From Streptomyces sp. SID14436 (lineage in GTDB: Bacteria > Actinomycetota > Actinomycetes > Streptomycetales > Streptomycetaceae): DNA of 34,472 bases. The stretch spans positions 1-34,472 of the forward strand of contig NZ_JAAGMD010000138.1 in NCBI RefSeq assembly GCF_010548465.1, written 5' to 3'. This document shows positions 1 to 7,780 of this stretch, piece after piece. The notes beneath the pieces were generated by a model, which saw only the letters and a program-made list of their open reading frames with translations, did no database searches and had not been told where the DNA came from. The position numbers were made by a program, and so were the translations under genes. The stretch's first letter is position 1; each line of letters begins with the position of its first letter.

Positions 1-319
1 CCAGGGCGCGGCCCGAGAGGGCGTGGGCCCGGCGGTGCAGGGCCGCCGCGTTGGGGTCGCGGCCCTGGGTGGTCGCCGACGCGCGGGCCGGCTTGCGTCC
101 TCCCCGCAGGCGGGTGACCTGCTCCGCCAGCCGTTCGGCGGCGGCGTCCAGGTCGCTGGAAGGGGCCACCGCGCGCAGCTCGTCGGTGACGGCGAGCAGC
201 GTGCCGAGATGGCCCGCGAGCTGGATGTCCAGCTCTTCCTCGCGGGAGCGGCGGGGGACGTCCTGGGAGGTGCCGGCCATCGTGCTGTGGACCGACTTGG
301 CGCGGATCGGTTCGTACAT
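1..319 (-). CDS. Conserved hypothetical protein, partial (C-terminus beyond window)
   Basis: The 106 visible residues start MYEPIRAKSVHSTMAG and continue with a charged helical segment (SREEELDIQLAGHL, then a DELRAVAPSSDLDAAAERLAEQVTRLRGG stretch in two blocks) and a basic, Ala/Arg-rich section. I recognise no catalytic motif and no signal peptide, so it is probably a soluble cytoplasmic protein of unknown role. The ATG at 317-319 is chosen because a good ribosome site (AGGAGG on the minus strand, 326-331) lies six bases upstream. A TAGGAT -10-like hexamer on the minus strand (350-355) and a dyad at 361-381 suggest its own promoter. It lies in the same direction as the aminotransferase gene, 108 bases from that gene's stop codon. 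Confidence 0.75.
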   Translation of the reverse strand, partial: MYEPIRAKSVHSTMAGTSQDVPRRSREEELDIQLAGHLGTLLAVTDELRAVAPSSDLDAAAERLAEQVTRLRGGRKPARASATTQGRDPNAAALHRRAHALSGRAL

Positions 320-349
320 GGATGGCCTCCTGAGTGCTAACAGGAAACC

Positions 350-381
350 ATCCTAGCTTGGATTCAGTCTAAAGTTGAGTC
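350..381 (-). promoter_or_regulatory. Candidate promoter with GAYTCA-N9-TGARTC dyad
   Basis: Read on the minus strand, a TAGGAT hexamer (350-355) sits about 30 bases before the start codon at 319. Immediately upstream is a dyad with six-base arms: GATTCA at 361-366 and TGAGTC at 376-381, nine bases apart. It covers the expected -35/spacer zone, where a repressor would act. I cannot name the regulator. Confidence 0.4.
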
Positions 382-427
382 GTTCACAAAAGAGGGCGCG
401 ATCGGACACGCACGGTGAGTGCGGCGG

Positions 428-1639
428 TCAGGGCTGGCTGTATCCGTCCAGGAAGCGGCCGATCCTGCCCATCGCGTCCTCCAGGTCGGTGGCCGAGGGG
501 AGGGTCACCACCCGGAAGTGGTCCGGCTCCGGCCAGTTGAAGCCGGTGCCCTGCACGACCATGATCTTCTCGCTGCGGAGCAGGTCCAGGACCATCTGCC
601 GGTCGTCCTTGATCTTGAAGACCTTGGGGTCGAGACGCGGGAAGAGGTACAGCGCGCCCTTGGGTTTGACGCAGGTCACACCCGGGATGCTGGTCAGCAG
701 GTCGTAGGCGATGTCCCGCTGCTCGCGCAGCCGGCCGCCGGGCAGCACCAGGTCGTTGATCGTCTGGCGGCCGCTGAGCGCGGCGACGACGCCGTGCTGG
801 CCGGGCATGTTCGCGCACAGGCGCATGTTCGCCAGGACCGTCAGGCCCTCGATGTAGGAGTCGGCGTGCGCGCGGGGGCCGGAGATCGACATCCAGCCCA
901 CCCGGTAGCCCGCCACCCGGTACGCCTTCGACATGCCGTTGAAGGTGAGGGTGAGCAGGTCGGGGGCGACGGCGGCGGTCGGGGTGTGGGTGGCCTCGTC
1001 GTAGAGGATCTTGTCGTAGATCTCGTCGGAGCAGACCAGCAGGTTGTGGCGGCGGGCGATGTCGGTGAGGCCCTTGATCACGCTCTCGTCGTAGACCGCG
1101 CCCGTGGGGTTGTTCGGATTGATGATCACCAGCGCCTTGGTGCGGTCGGTGATCTTGCGCTCGATGTCGGCGAGGTCCGGCATCCAGTCGGCCTGCTCGT
1201 CGCAGCGGTAGTGCACCGCGGTGCCGCCGGACAGCGAGACCGCGGCCGTCCAGAGCGGGTAGTCGGGCGCGGGGACGAGGACCTCGTCGCCGTCGTCCAG
1301 CAGGCCCTGCATCGCCATCACGATCAGCTCGGACACGCCGTTGCCGATGAAGACGTGCTCGACGTCGGTCTCGATGCCGAGGGTCTGGTTGTGCATCACG
1401 ACCGCGCGGCGGGCGGCCAGCAGGCCCTTCGCGTCGCCGTAGCCGTGGGCGGAGGACACGTTGCGGAGGATGTCCTCGAGGATCTCGGGCGGACAATCGA
1501 AGCCGAAGGCCGCCGGATTCCCGGTGTTCAGCTTGAGGATGCGGTGACCGGCAGCTTCCAGCCGCATCGCCTCCTCGAGCACCGGGCCCCGGATCTCGTA
1601 ACAGACGTTGGCGAGCTTGGTCGACTGGATCACCTGCAT
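428..1639 (-). CDS. Pyridoxal-phosphate aminotransferase, AlaA-type (alanine/aspartate aminotransferase family)
   Basis: A 403-residue fold-type I aminotransferase that should move an amino group between an amino acid and a 2-oxo acid in the cytoplasm. It has the family motifs in order: SSAHGYGDAKG (62-72), NPNNPTG (174-180), SDEIYD (204-209), the Schiff-base lysine in NGMSKAYRVAGYRVGW (K238), and FRVVTLP near the C-terminus, which carries the substrate carboxylate-binding arginine. The opening (MQVIQSTKLANVCYEIRGP) matches bacterial AlaA-like alanine-pyruvate/glutamate aminotransferases. Length is normal for the family. The ATG at 1639 lacks a clear ribosome site, but a TAAGCT hexamer ends six bases before it, so the mRNA may be leaderless. 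Substrate preference cannot be read from sequence. Confidence 0.92.
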   Translation of the reverse strand: MQVIQSTKLANVCYEIRGPVLEEAMRLEAAGHRILKLNTGNPAAFGFDCPPEILEDILRNVSSAHGYGDAKGLLAARRAVVMHNQTLGIETDVEHVFIGNGVSELIVMAMQGLLDDGDEVLVPAPDYPLWTAAVSLSGGTAVHYRCDEQADWMPDLADIERKITDRTKALVIINPNNPTGAVYDESVIKGLTDIARRHNLLVCSDEIYDKILYDEATHTPTAAVAPDLLTLTFNGMSKAYRVAGYRVGWMSISGPRAHADSYIEGLTVLANMRLCANMPGQHGVVAALSGRQTINDLVLPGGRLREQRDIAYDLLTSIPGVTCVKPKGALYLFPRLDPKVFKIKDDRQMVLDLLRSEKIMVVQGTGFNWPEPDHFRVVTLPSATDLEDAMGRIGRFLDGYSQP

Positions 1640-1938
1640 GCAGGGAGCTTACGGCCCTCTCGTGCCGGTCGGTCCGTGTTTTCCGCCACGTGAGACGCGT
1701 CGGTTCGGGTGGTTATGTCGGCCGGCGCTCTCCATGGCCCCCACACGGACCCTCCCCGTCTCCCCACCGGCCCTCCCCGTGGCGGTCGCCACCGGCGCGG
1801 CCGTCCGCGACACGCTGGTCCCGGTCACCCCGCGACGGCACCTTGCCCCCTCGGCGCTCCCGTGCTGACAATGCGCATGACAATTCTGTGGGTGTCCGGA
1901 GGATTCCGGCCGCCCAAGTCACCAGAGGGGACCCCCAC
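1640..1938. other. Divergent intergenic region with a TGACAAT direct repeat
   Basis: Roughly 300 bases separate the aminotransferase and protease start codons. Besides the leaderless promoter candidate, I see the heptamer TGACAAT twice, exactly 12 bases apart (1866-1872 and 1878-1884), about 55 bases before the protease start. This is a plausible activator or -35 element. Nothing else there looks coding: the reading frame of the protease extends upstream, but with frameshadow composition and no signal-peptide logic. Confidence 0.4.
1646..1674 (-). promoter_or_regulatory. Candidate leaderless promoter of the aminotransferase gene
   Basis: On the minus strand a TAAGCT hexamer (1646-1651) fits TAnnnT and is followed by six bases and then the ATG, which would place transcription start on the A of the start codon. 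The -35 zone 17 bases upstream (1669-1674, GACCGA) is weak. No Shine-Dalgarno sequence is present. Confidence 0.35.
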
Positions 1939-2877
1939 ATGAGACAACCTCTCGTCGTCGCGCTCGCCGCCCTGGCCCTGGCCGGCGTCGGCGCGACCCC
2001 CGCGGTCGCCGCCGGGCCCGCCCCCACGGCCCCGGACACGACCGCGGCCACGGACGCCGGCGGCACCACGCTCCTCGACGTCGTCGACGGTGCCGCCGCG
2101 ACCGTGACGGACACCCTGTCCGGCCTCACCGCGCCGCGGGCGAACGCCGTGAACTTCGCCGGGACCGTCGCGCTCAGCAACTGCTCCGGTTCCGTCGTCC
2201 GCATGCCGGACTCCGCCGCCGACGACCCCGCGCTCGTCCTCACCAACGGCCACTGCCTGGAGAGCGGCTTCCCGGCGCCCGGCCAGGTCCTGGTCGACCG
2301 GCCCTCCAGCCGCAGCTTCGGCCTGCTCAACGCCTCCGGCTCCCGGGTGGCCACCCTGCGTGCCGAGCGGCTCGTCTACGCGACGATGACCGACACCGAC
2401 GCGGCCGTGTACCGCCTCAACCGCACCTACGGGCAGATCAGGAGCGCGTACGGGATCGACGCGCTCACCCTGAACGACACCCGCCCCGCCGCGGGGACCG
2501 CGATCAGCGTCGTCTCCGGGTACTGGAAGCGGATCTACACCTGCTCGATCGACGGCTTCGTGCACCGCATGAAGGAGGGCGACTGGACCTGGAAGGACTC
2601 GGTCCGCTACACCCCCTCCTGCAACACCATCGGCGGCACCTCCGGCTCGCCGGTCGTCGACGCCGCCACCGGCAGGGTCGTCGCCGTCAACAACACCGGC
2701 AACGAGGACGGCGAGCGCTGCACGGTGAACAACCCCTGCGAGATCGACGAGCAGGGCCGGGTCACCGTCCGCCAGGGCATCAACTACGCCCAGCAGACCT
2801 ACTGGTTCCCCGGCTGCTTCGGCGCCGACAGCAAGCTGGAGCTCGGCGCGAGCGGCTGCGTGCTGCCCAAGCCGTAG
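1939..2877 (+). CDS. Secreted trypsin-like serine protease
   Basis: A 312-residue exported S1-like protease. Residues 1-26 form a signal peptide (MRQPLVVALAALALAGVGATP, cleavage likely after AVA-A). A serine triad is visible: H105 in TNGHCL, D154 in TDTDAAVY and S235 in GGTSGSPVV. Eight cysteines in the mature part suggest disulfides suited to the extracellular space. The region between signal peptide and catalytic domain (about 27-75) is Ala/Thr/Asp-rich and may be a short propeptide. The start is set at 1939 because a ribosome site (GAGGGG, 1925-1930) and the signal peptide begin there, although the frame is open further upstream. It stands alone and ends at a bidirectional hairpin terminator. 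Confidence 0.88.
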   Translation: MRQPLVVALAALALAGVGATPAVAAGPAPTAPDTTAATDAGGTTLLDVVDGAAATVTDTLSGLTAPRANAVNFAGTVALSNCSGSVVRMPDSAADDPALVLTNGHCLESGFPAPGQVLVDRPSSRSFGLLNASGSRVATLRAERLVYATMTDTDAAVYRLNRTYGQIRSAYGIDALTLNDTRPAAGTAISVVSGYWKRIYTCSIDGFVHRMKEGDWTWKDSVRYTPSCNTIGGTSGSPVVDAATGRVVAVNNTGNEDGERCTVNNPCEIDEQGRVTVRQGINYAQQTYWFPGCFGADSKLELGASGCVLPKP

Positions 2878-2878
2878 C

Positions 2879-2905
2879 ACCGCCCGGGGCGAGGGGGCGG
2901 GCGGT
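2879..2905. terminator. Bidirectional hairpin terminator between convergent genes
   Basis: ACCGCCC (2879-2885) pairs with GGGCGGT (2899-2905) around a G-rich 13-base loop. It lies between the protease stop and the convergent deacylase stop, whose codon shares base 2905. No U-tract follows, as usual for high-GC actinobacteria. Confidence 0.55.
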
Positions 2906-4515
2906 CACCGGGGTGTCCGGCGCACCGCCCGTCCCGCCAGCACGTCGGTGCGCCGGCCGTCCTCGATCACGAACCGCCCGTCCACCATGACGTACGGGAT
3001 GCCCGTCGGCAGCGTCCGGGGCTCCTCGAAGGTCGAGCCCGCCCCCACCGTGGCCGGGTCGAACAGCACCAGGTCGGCCCGGTACCCCTCACGGATCAGC
3101 CCGCGGTCCGGCAGCCGCAGCCGGGCGGCCGGCCGCGCGGTCAGGTGGGCCACGCACTCCTCCAGCGTCAGCACCCCCAACTCCCGTACGTAGTGCCCGA
3201 GATAGCGCGGGAACGTGCCGTAGGCGCGCGGGTGCGGCTTGGCGCCCTGGAGGATGCCGTCGGAGCCGCCGGTGTGCACCCGGTGGCGCATGATGGCCCG
3301 CACGTTCTCCTCGTGGCCGACGTGCTGGAGGATGGTCGGCGCGAGCCGGTCCTTCAGCAGCAGCTCACGGGCGACCGCCCAGGGGCTGTCCCCGCGCTCG
3401 CGGGCGGCGTCGAGGACCGTGCGGCCCACGTACTCGCCCAGCGCCGGGTCACCGACGCCGGAGATCTCGATGGTCTCCCACTCCACCGGCACGCCGTGGC
3501 AGCCGTCCGAGCCGGTGACCTCCAGGTGGTGCCGGATCCGCTCGGCCGTCTCCTCGTCCGCGAGCCGCCGCAGCACCGCCTCGGGGCCGCCCTCGCTCGC
3601 CCAGCTCGGCAGCAGCGCCACCAGCGTGGTGCAGCCCGGCGTGTACGGGTACGTGTCGAGGCTGATGTCCGCCCCGGCGTCCAGGGCCTCGTCCAGCAGG
3701 GCCAGCAGCTGAGGCGCGCGCCCCTTGTTCTCCCCGAAGTTCATCGTGGCGTGCGCCAGGTGCAGCGGGCAGTCCGCCTCCCGCGCCAGCGCCACCATCT
3801 CCGCGTACGCCTGGAGCGCACCCGCGCCGTAACTGCGGTGGTGCGGGCAGTAGTAGCCGCCGTACTCGCCCACCACCCGGCACAGCTCGGTCAGTTCGGC
3901 GCCCCGGGCGTACATCCCCGGCGTGTACGTCAGCCCCGACGACATGCCGACCGCGCCCTGCTCCAGGCCCTCCGCGACCAGGCGCCGCATCCGGTCCAGT
4001 TCGGCGGGCGTGGCCTCGCGGTCCTCCCAGCCGACGGCGAGGGCGCGTACCGTGCCCTGCGGGATCAGGTAGGCGGCGTTGACCGCGATGCCCCGGTCCA
4101 GCCGGTCCAGGTACTCGCCGACCGAGCGCCAGTCGAAGTCGATGTCGTCCCCGTCGCCGTTCCACCCGGCGATGGCCCGGCGCACCTCGCCCAGTGTGCG
4201 GTCGTCGACCGGCGCGTAGGACAGGCCGTCCTGGCCGAGCACCTCCAGGGTGACGCCCTGGGCGGCCTTGGCGCTGTGGTCGGGGTCGCGCAGCAGGGCC
4301 AGGTCGCTGTGCGCGTGCATGTCGATGAAGCCGGGGGAGAGGGCGAGGCCCTCGGCGTCCAGTTCCCGGCGGGCCTTGGGGCGTTGACAGCCCGCGGCCG
4401 CCGCCTCCTTCACGATCGACACGATGCGGCCGCCGTCGACGACCACGTCCGCGCGGTAGGAGTAGTCGCCGGAGCCGTCGACCACCTCCGCGTCCCGGAT
4501 GACGAGCTCTTCCAT
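2905..4515 (-). CDS. N-acyl-D-amino-acid deacylase (D-aminoacylase-like amidohydrolase)
   Basis: A 536-residue amidohydrolase-superfamily enzyme expected to remove an N-acyl group, normally from N-acyl-D-amino acids. It has the N-terminal beta domain (IRDAEVVDGSG), the metal-binding HxH in GFIDMHAHSD (H67, H69), later LHLAHATMNFG and HHRS histidine segments, the GGSDGIL segment carrying the catalytic-type aspartate, and a C-terminal beta domain (DLVLFDPATV, IPYVMVDG). Length is typical. The start (ATG 4513-4515) has an AGGAGG on the minus strand (4523-4528) that overlaps the stop codon of the upstream PLP-enzyme gene, so the two are translationally close, 11 bases apart. Its partners (deaminase, KDG-type kinase, RidA, gluconate-type permease) suggest a deacetylase for an N-acylated sugar acid instead of a plain D-amino acid. 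That substrate is inferred. Confidence 0.87.
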   Translation of the reverse strand: MEELVIRDAEVVDGSGDYSYRADVVVDGGRIVSIVKEAAAAGCQRPKARRELDAEGLALSPGFIDMHAHSDLALLRDPDHSAKAAQGVTLEVLGQDGLSYAPVDDRTLGEVRRAIAGWNGDGDDIDFDWRSVGEYLDRLDRGIAVNAAYLIPQGTVRALAVGWEDREATPAELDRMRRLVAEGLEQGAVGMSSGLTYTPGMYARGAELTELCRVVGEYGGYYCPHHRSYGAGALQAYAEMVALAREADCPLHLAHATMNFGENKGRAPQLLALLDEALDAGADISLDTYPYTPGCTTLVALLPSWASEGGPEAVLRRLADEETAERIRHHLEVTGSDGCHGVPVEWETIEISGVGDPALGEYVGRTVLDAARERGDSPWAVARELLLKDRLAPTILQHVGHEENVRAIMRHRVHTGGSDGILQGAKPHPRAYGTFPRYLGHYVRELGVLTLEECVAHLTARPAARLRLPDRGLIREGYRADLVLFDPATVGAGSTFEEPRTLPTGIPYVMVDGRFVIEDGRRTDVLAGRAVRRTPR

Positions 4516-4526
4516 GCGCCGGCCTC

Positions 4527-5804
4527 CTAGAAGAACGTGCGGATGTAGTCGACCACCGTGCCGTCCGCCTCCGCGACGGGGATGAGCTGCCACTTGTCGA
4601 ACGACGTGCAGGGGTGGGACAGACCGAGTCCCACCCAGTCTCCCACCTCCAGGCCCGGCTCCCCGGTGGTGCGCAGCCACGCGTGCTGGTCGGACAGGCC
4701 GGTGACCGTGATGCCGGCGGCCGGCTGCTCGGTGCCGTCCCGGCGCACCACCTGCGCGGACGGCAGGTCCAGGTCGTGGGCCGCGTCCCGCTTGCCCGCG
4801 TTGAGGAACGCCTGCTCGGGCGACGGGCGGGAGACCACCTGCGCCCACAGCCGGAACGCCGGCTCCAGCGCGCCCTCCTCCGGCACCCGGTTGAACGGGG
4901 TCAGCCGCCGGTAGTGCCCGTCGTCGTGCGAGACGTACGCGCCCGAGCGCAGCAGCTTCAGCACCGGCGCGGACAGGCCGGGGATCTCCGCGAAGACGTC
5001 GGCGACCGCGTCGAACCAGGCGCTGCCGCCCGCGCTCACCACGATCTCGTCGAGCCCCGCGAACCGCCCGGCCTTGTCGAAGTCCGCGGCCAGCGACACC
5101 AGCCGTCGCAGCCAGGCCCGCACCCGCTCCGGGTCCGCGTCGGGGACCTCGCCCTCGTACCCGGCGACCCCGGCCAGCCGCAGCGCGCGCGCCCCGGCCA
5201 CCGCGTCGGCGACGGCGGCGCACTCGGCCTCGGTGCGCACGCCCGTGCGGGCGCCCTCCCCGGCGGCCAGCTCGACCACCACGTCCACCGGGCGGGCGGC
5301 CCCGTCGAGGGCCGCGTCCATCAGCTCGACGCCGCGCACCGAGTCGACGTAGCACAGGAAGCGGAACTCGGGGTCGGCGTCCTGCTCGGCGGCGATCCAC
5401 CGCAGGGCGGCGGCGTCCACCAGCTCGTTGGCCAGGAACACCCGGCGGACGCCGAACGCCCGGGCCACGCGCACCTGGTGGGGCACGGCCAGCGTGATGC
5501 CCCAGGCGCCGTGCTCGATCTGCCGCCGGAACAGCTGCGGGGCCATGGAGGTCTTGCCGTGCGGGGCGAAGGCGAGCCCGTGCCGGGCCGCGTACGTCTC
5601 CATCAGGCGCAGGTTGTGCTCCAGCCGCTCGGCGGACAGCGCGAGCACCGGGGTGGTGAAGCCGCCGGTGAAGAGGTTGCGGCGCTGCGCGGCCAGCTCG
5701 CCGACGGTCAGCCCGTCGGCGTCCGGCGGGAGGCCCTTGAAACGGTGGTCGACGCGTTCCTCGGAGAGTCGGGCGAGCGCGTCCAAGCCGGTGCCGGAGA
5801 CCAT
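4527..5804 (-). CDS. PLP-dependent D-serine dehydratase-like / amino acid deaminase (alanine-racemase fold, DSD1 family)
   Basis: A 425-residue fold-type III PLP enzyme. The N-terminal alanine-racemase barrel carries the PLP lysine in APHGKTSMAP (K84). The C-terminal beta domain has the Zn-binding His and Cys of eukaryotic-type D-serine dehydratases and D-threonine aldolases (LSDQHAW and LGLSHPCTSFDKW). Relatives eliminate ammonia from D-serine, D-threonine or D-glucosaminate through an enamine/imine intermediate. A strong ribosome site (AGGAGG) lies just before the ATG. It is first in a two-gene operon with the deacylase and is divergent from kinase, iclR, ridA and gntP. With a downstream 2-keto-3-deoxy-sugar-acid kinase, a D-glucosaminate ammonia-lyase role is attractive but unproven. 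D-serine or D-threonine deamination is the conservative alternative. Confidence 0.85.
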   Translation of the reverse strand: MVSGTGLDALARLSEERVDHRFKGLPPDADGLTVGELAAQRRNLFTGGFTTPVLALSAERLEHNLRLMETYAARHGLAFAPHGKTSMAPQLFRRQIEHGAWGITLAVPHQVRVARAFGVRRVFLANELVDAAALRWIAAEQDADPEFRFLCYVDSVRGVELMDAALDGAARPVDVVVELAAGEGARTGVRTEAECAAVADAVAGARALRLAGVAGYEGEVPDADPERVRAWLRRLVSLAADFDKAGRFAGLDEIVVSAGGSAWFDAVADVFAEIPGLSAPVLKLLRSGAYVSHDDGHYRRLTPFNRVPEEGALEPAFRLWAQVVSRPSPEQAFLNAGKRDAAHDLDLPSAQVVRRDGTEQPAAGITVTGLSDQHAWLRTTGEPGLEVGDWVGLGLSHPCTSFDKWQLIPVAEADGTVVDYIRTFF

Positions 5805-5825
5805 CGGAACCTCCTGATCAGGTGC

Positions 5826-5877
5826 GTTGCGCTGGTTGCAACACTCATTGCGTATATCGCTTACCGCTGTCTAACAT
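5826..5877. promoter_or_regulatory. Divergent promoter/operator region of the amino-sugar-acid locus (candidate IclR sites)
   Basis: The 135-base divergent region is AT-richer than its surroundings. It holds repeated GTTGC/GCAAC words: GTTGC at 5826-5830 and the perfect palindrome GTTGCAAC at 5835-5842, followed by ATTGC at 5847-5851. A rightward promoter candidate is TTGCGT (5848-5853), 18 bases, TAACAT (5872-5877). Binding of the IclR protein encoded two genes downstream would control both arms. This is inferred from position and symmetry. Confidence 0.45.
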
Positions 5878-5939
5878 CTCGGCCACGCGGGGTCAACGGA
5901 CACCGCCCCACCCCGCAGCCACCGAGGAGCCCCGCCATC

Positions 5940-7019
5940 GTGACCGTCACCGGAACCGGCAACGCCCCCGGCGCCCTGGAGGCCGTCGACGTCGTCGCGC
6001 TCGGCGAGTCCATGGTGACGTTCCTGCCCACCCGGCCCGGCCGCCTCGCCGACGTCCCCTCCTTCGACCGCGGCATCGGCGGCGCCGAGTCCAACGTGGC
6101 CTGCACGCTCGCCGCCGCCGGACACACCACCCGGTGGGTCGGCCGGGTCGGCGCCGACGGCTTCGGCGACCACCTCGTCGAGGCGATCGGCGCCGCGGGC
6201 GTCGACGTGTCGTACGTGCGCCGCGACCCGGACCGCCCCACCGGCATCTACTTCCGCACCGCCGGCGACCGGGCCGACGACGCCCACGAGGTCGCCTACT
6301 ACCGGGCCGGCTCGGCCGCCTCCGCGATGAGCACCACCGGCGTCGACCTGGCGGCCGTGCGCGCCGGACGCGTCCTGCACCTGTCGGGCATCACGGCGGC
6401 CCTCTCCGCCGGCTGCCTGGACCTGATGCGGGAACTGACCGCACGCCGCCCCGGGCGGCCCCTGGTGTCCTTCGACGTCAACCACCGCCCCGGCCTGTGG
6501 CGCGACGGACACGGCCCCGAGGTGCTGCTGGAACTGGCCCGCGGGGCGGACATCGTCTTCGTCGGTGACGACGAGGCACGCGAGGCATGGGGGCTGCACG
6601 GCGCCCGCGCGGTGCGGGAGGCCCTGCCCGAACCGCGCCTCGTCGTCGTCAAGCAGGGCAGGGCCGGAGCCGTCGCCCTGGACCGGGACCCCGACGGCTG
6701 CGCCGACGCGGACGGCACCGCCACCTTCGTGCCCGCCCTGGACGTCGACGTCGTCGCCGCCACCGGCGCCGGCGACGCGTTCGCCGCCGGCTTCCTCTCG
6801 GCCACCCTGAGGGACCTTCCCGTACGGGACCGGCTGCGGCACGGGCACCTCATGGCGGCGGCCACCCTCACCGTCCCCGGCGACCTCGCCCCGCCGCCCG
6901 CCCGCGGCCTCGCCGACCGGCTCGCCGCCCTCGACGACACCGCGTGGGGGAGACTGCGACTCGGCCCCGGCTGGACACGAGCCGAAGAAGAGGCCGACGA
7001 GGAGGTACGCACGCCATGA
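5940..7019 (+). CDS. PfkB-family sugar kinase, 2-keto-3-deoxygluconate kinase-like
   Basis: A 359-residue ribokinase-fold kinase. It shows the N-terminal GESMVTFLP strand and the PfkB signature 1 region (GGAESNVACTLAAAGHTTRWVGRVG in overlapping parts). The C-terminal signature, ATGAGDAFAAGF, carries the catalytic base D279. FDVNHRPGLW is characteristic of KDG kinases and related enzymes. The expected reaction is ATP-dependent phosphorylation of 2-keto-3-deoxygluconate to KDPG. The GTG at 5940 is preceded by GAGGAG (5924-5929). Its stop codon overlaps the iclR start (ATGA), so the genes are translationally coupled. No KDPG aldolase gene lies in the window; the product would have to be cleaved by an enzyme encoded elsewhere. 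Confidence 0.85.
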   Translation: MTVTGTGNAPGALEAVDVVALGESMVTFLPTRPGRLADVPSFDRGIGGAESNVACTLAAAGHTTRWVGRVGADGFGDHLVEAIGAAGVDVSYVRRDPDRPTGIYFRTAGDRADDAHEVAYYRAGSAASAMSTTGVDLAAVRAGRVLHLSGITAALSAGCLDLMRELTARRPGRPLVSFDVNHRPGLWRDGHGPEVLLELARGADIVFVGDDEAREAWGLHGARAVREALPEPRLVVVKQGRAGAVALDRDPDGCADADGTATFVPALDVDVVAATGAGDAFAAGFLSATLRDLPVRDRLRHGHLMAAATLTVPGDLAPPPARGLADRLAALDDTAWGRLRLGPGWTRAEEEADEEVRTP

Positions 7020-7780
7020 GCCAGACCGTCGACCGCGCACTGAGCATCCTGCCGCTGCTCGCGGAGGGACCCGCCGACCTCGGACAGGTCGCCGACCGCC
7101 TCGGCGTCCACAAGTCCACGGCGCTGCGCCTGCTGCGCACCCTGCACGAACACGGCCTGGTCTACCGCCAGTCCGACCAGCGCTACCGCCTCGGCGCCCG
7201 CCTCTTCGCCCTCGCCCAGGAGGCGATGGAGAACCTCGACGTCCGCGAGATCGCCCACCCCCACCTCGCCCGCCTCAACGAACGGTGCGGGCACACCGTC
7301 CACCTCGCCGTGTACGAGGAGAACGAGGTCCTCTACATCGACAAGGTGGAGAGCCGCTACCCGGTGCGCATGTACTCCCGCATCGGCAAGCCCGTCGCCA
7401 TCACCGTGGCCGCCGTGGCCAAACTGCTCCTCGCCGACCTGCCCGAACACGAGCGCCGCGCCCTCGCGGAGAAGCTCGACTACCCCATGTACACGCCCCG
7501 TTCGACGCCCGACGCGGCCGCGTTCCTGCGCGAGCTGGCCACGGTGCGCGAACAGGGCTGGGCCACCGACCTCGGCGGCCACGAGGAGTCCATCAACTGC
7601 GTCGCCGCCCCCATCCGCGGCGCCGACGGCCGGGTGGTCGCCGCGATGTCCGTCTCCGCGCCGAACGTCGTCGTCACCGCCGACGAACTCCTCACCCTGC
7701 TCCCGCTGGTGCGCCGCACGGCGGACGCCATCAGCGGCGAGTACTCCGGCAGAACTCCAGTGAAGGACACCCCCGCATGA
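7016..7780 (+). CDS. IclR-family transcriptional regulator
   Basis: A 254-residue regulator. An N-terminal winged helix-turn-helix (about 4-60, with DLGQVADRLGVHKSTALRLL) is followed by the IclR effector-binding domain (about 70-245, with GHTVHLAVYEENEVLYIDKV and SINCVAAPIRGADGRVVAAMSVS). IclR proteins usually bind a small carboxylate effector and control neighbouring catabolic genes. It overlaps the kinase stop by four bases and the ridA start by four bases (ATGA at both ends), so it is made within the operon it probably controls. Likely sites are the GTTGC repeats in the divergent promoter region at 5826-5851. Confidence 0.93.
   Translation: MSQTVDRALSILPLLAEGPADLGQVADRLGVHKSTALRLLRTLHEHGLVYRQSDQRYRLGARLFALAQEAMENLDVREIAHPHLARLNERCGHTVHLAVYEENEVLYIDKVESRYPVRMYSRIGKPVAITVAAVAKLLLADLPEHERRALAEKLDYPMYTPRSTPDAAAFLRELATVREQGWATDLGGHEESINCVAAPIRGADGRVVAAMSVSAPNVVVTADELLTLLPLVRRTADAISGEYSGRTPVKDTPA

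Noticed and set aside
2905-5400. One 831-codon minus-strand open frame covering deacylase and part of the deaminase region
   Set aside because: Only the part from 4515 downward has amidohydrolase sequence. The upstream part is Arg/Gly-rich shadow of the deaminase gene, which has its own motifs and ribosome site.
4614-5939. Upstream extension of the kinase frame on the plus strand
   Set aside because: It is antisense to the deaminase gene and has shadow composition. The kinase family starts near GTG 5940, with GAGGAG upstream.
5805-5939. Search for a dre site at the amino-sugar-acid locus
   Set aside because: No TGGTCTAGACCA-like dyad is present. GTTGC repeats fit an IclR operator better, so DasR control is not claimed there.
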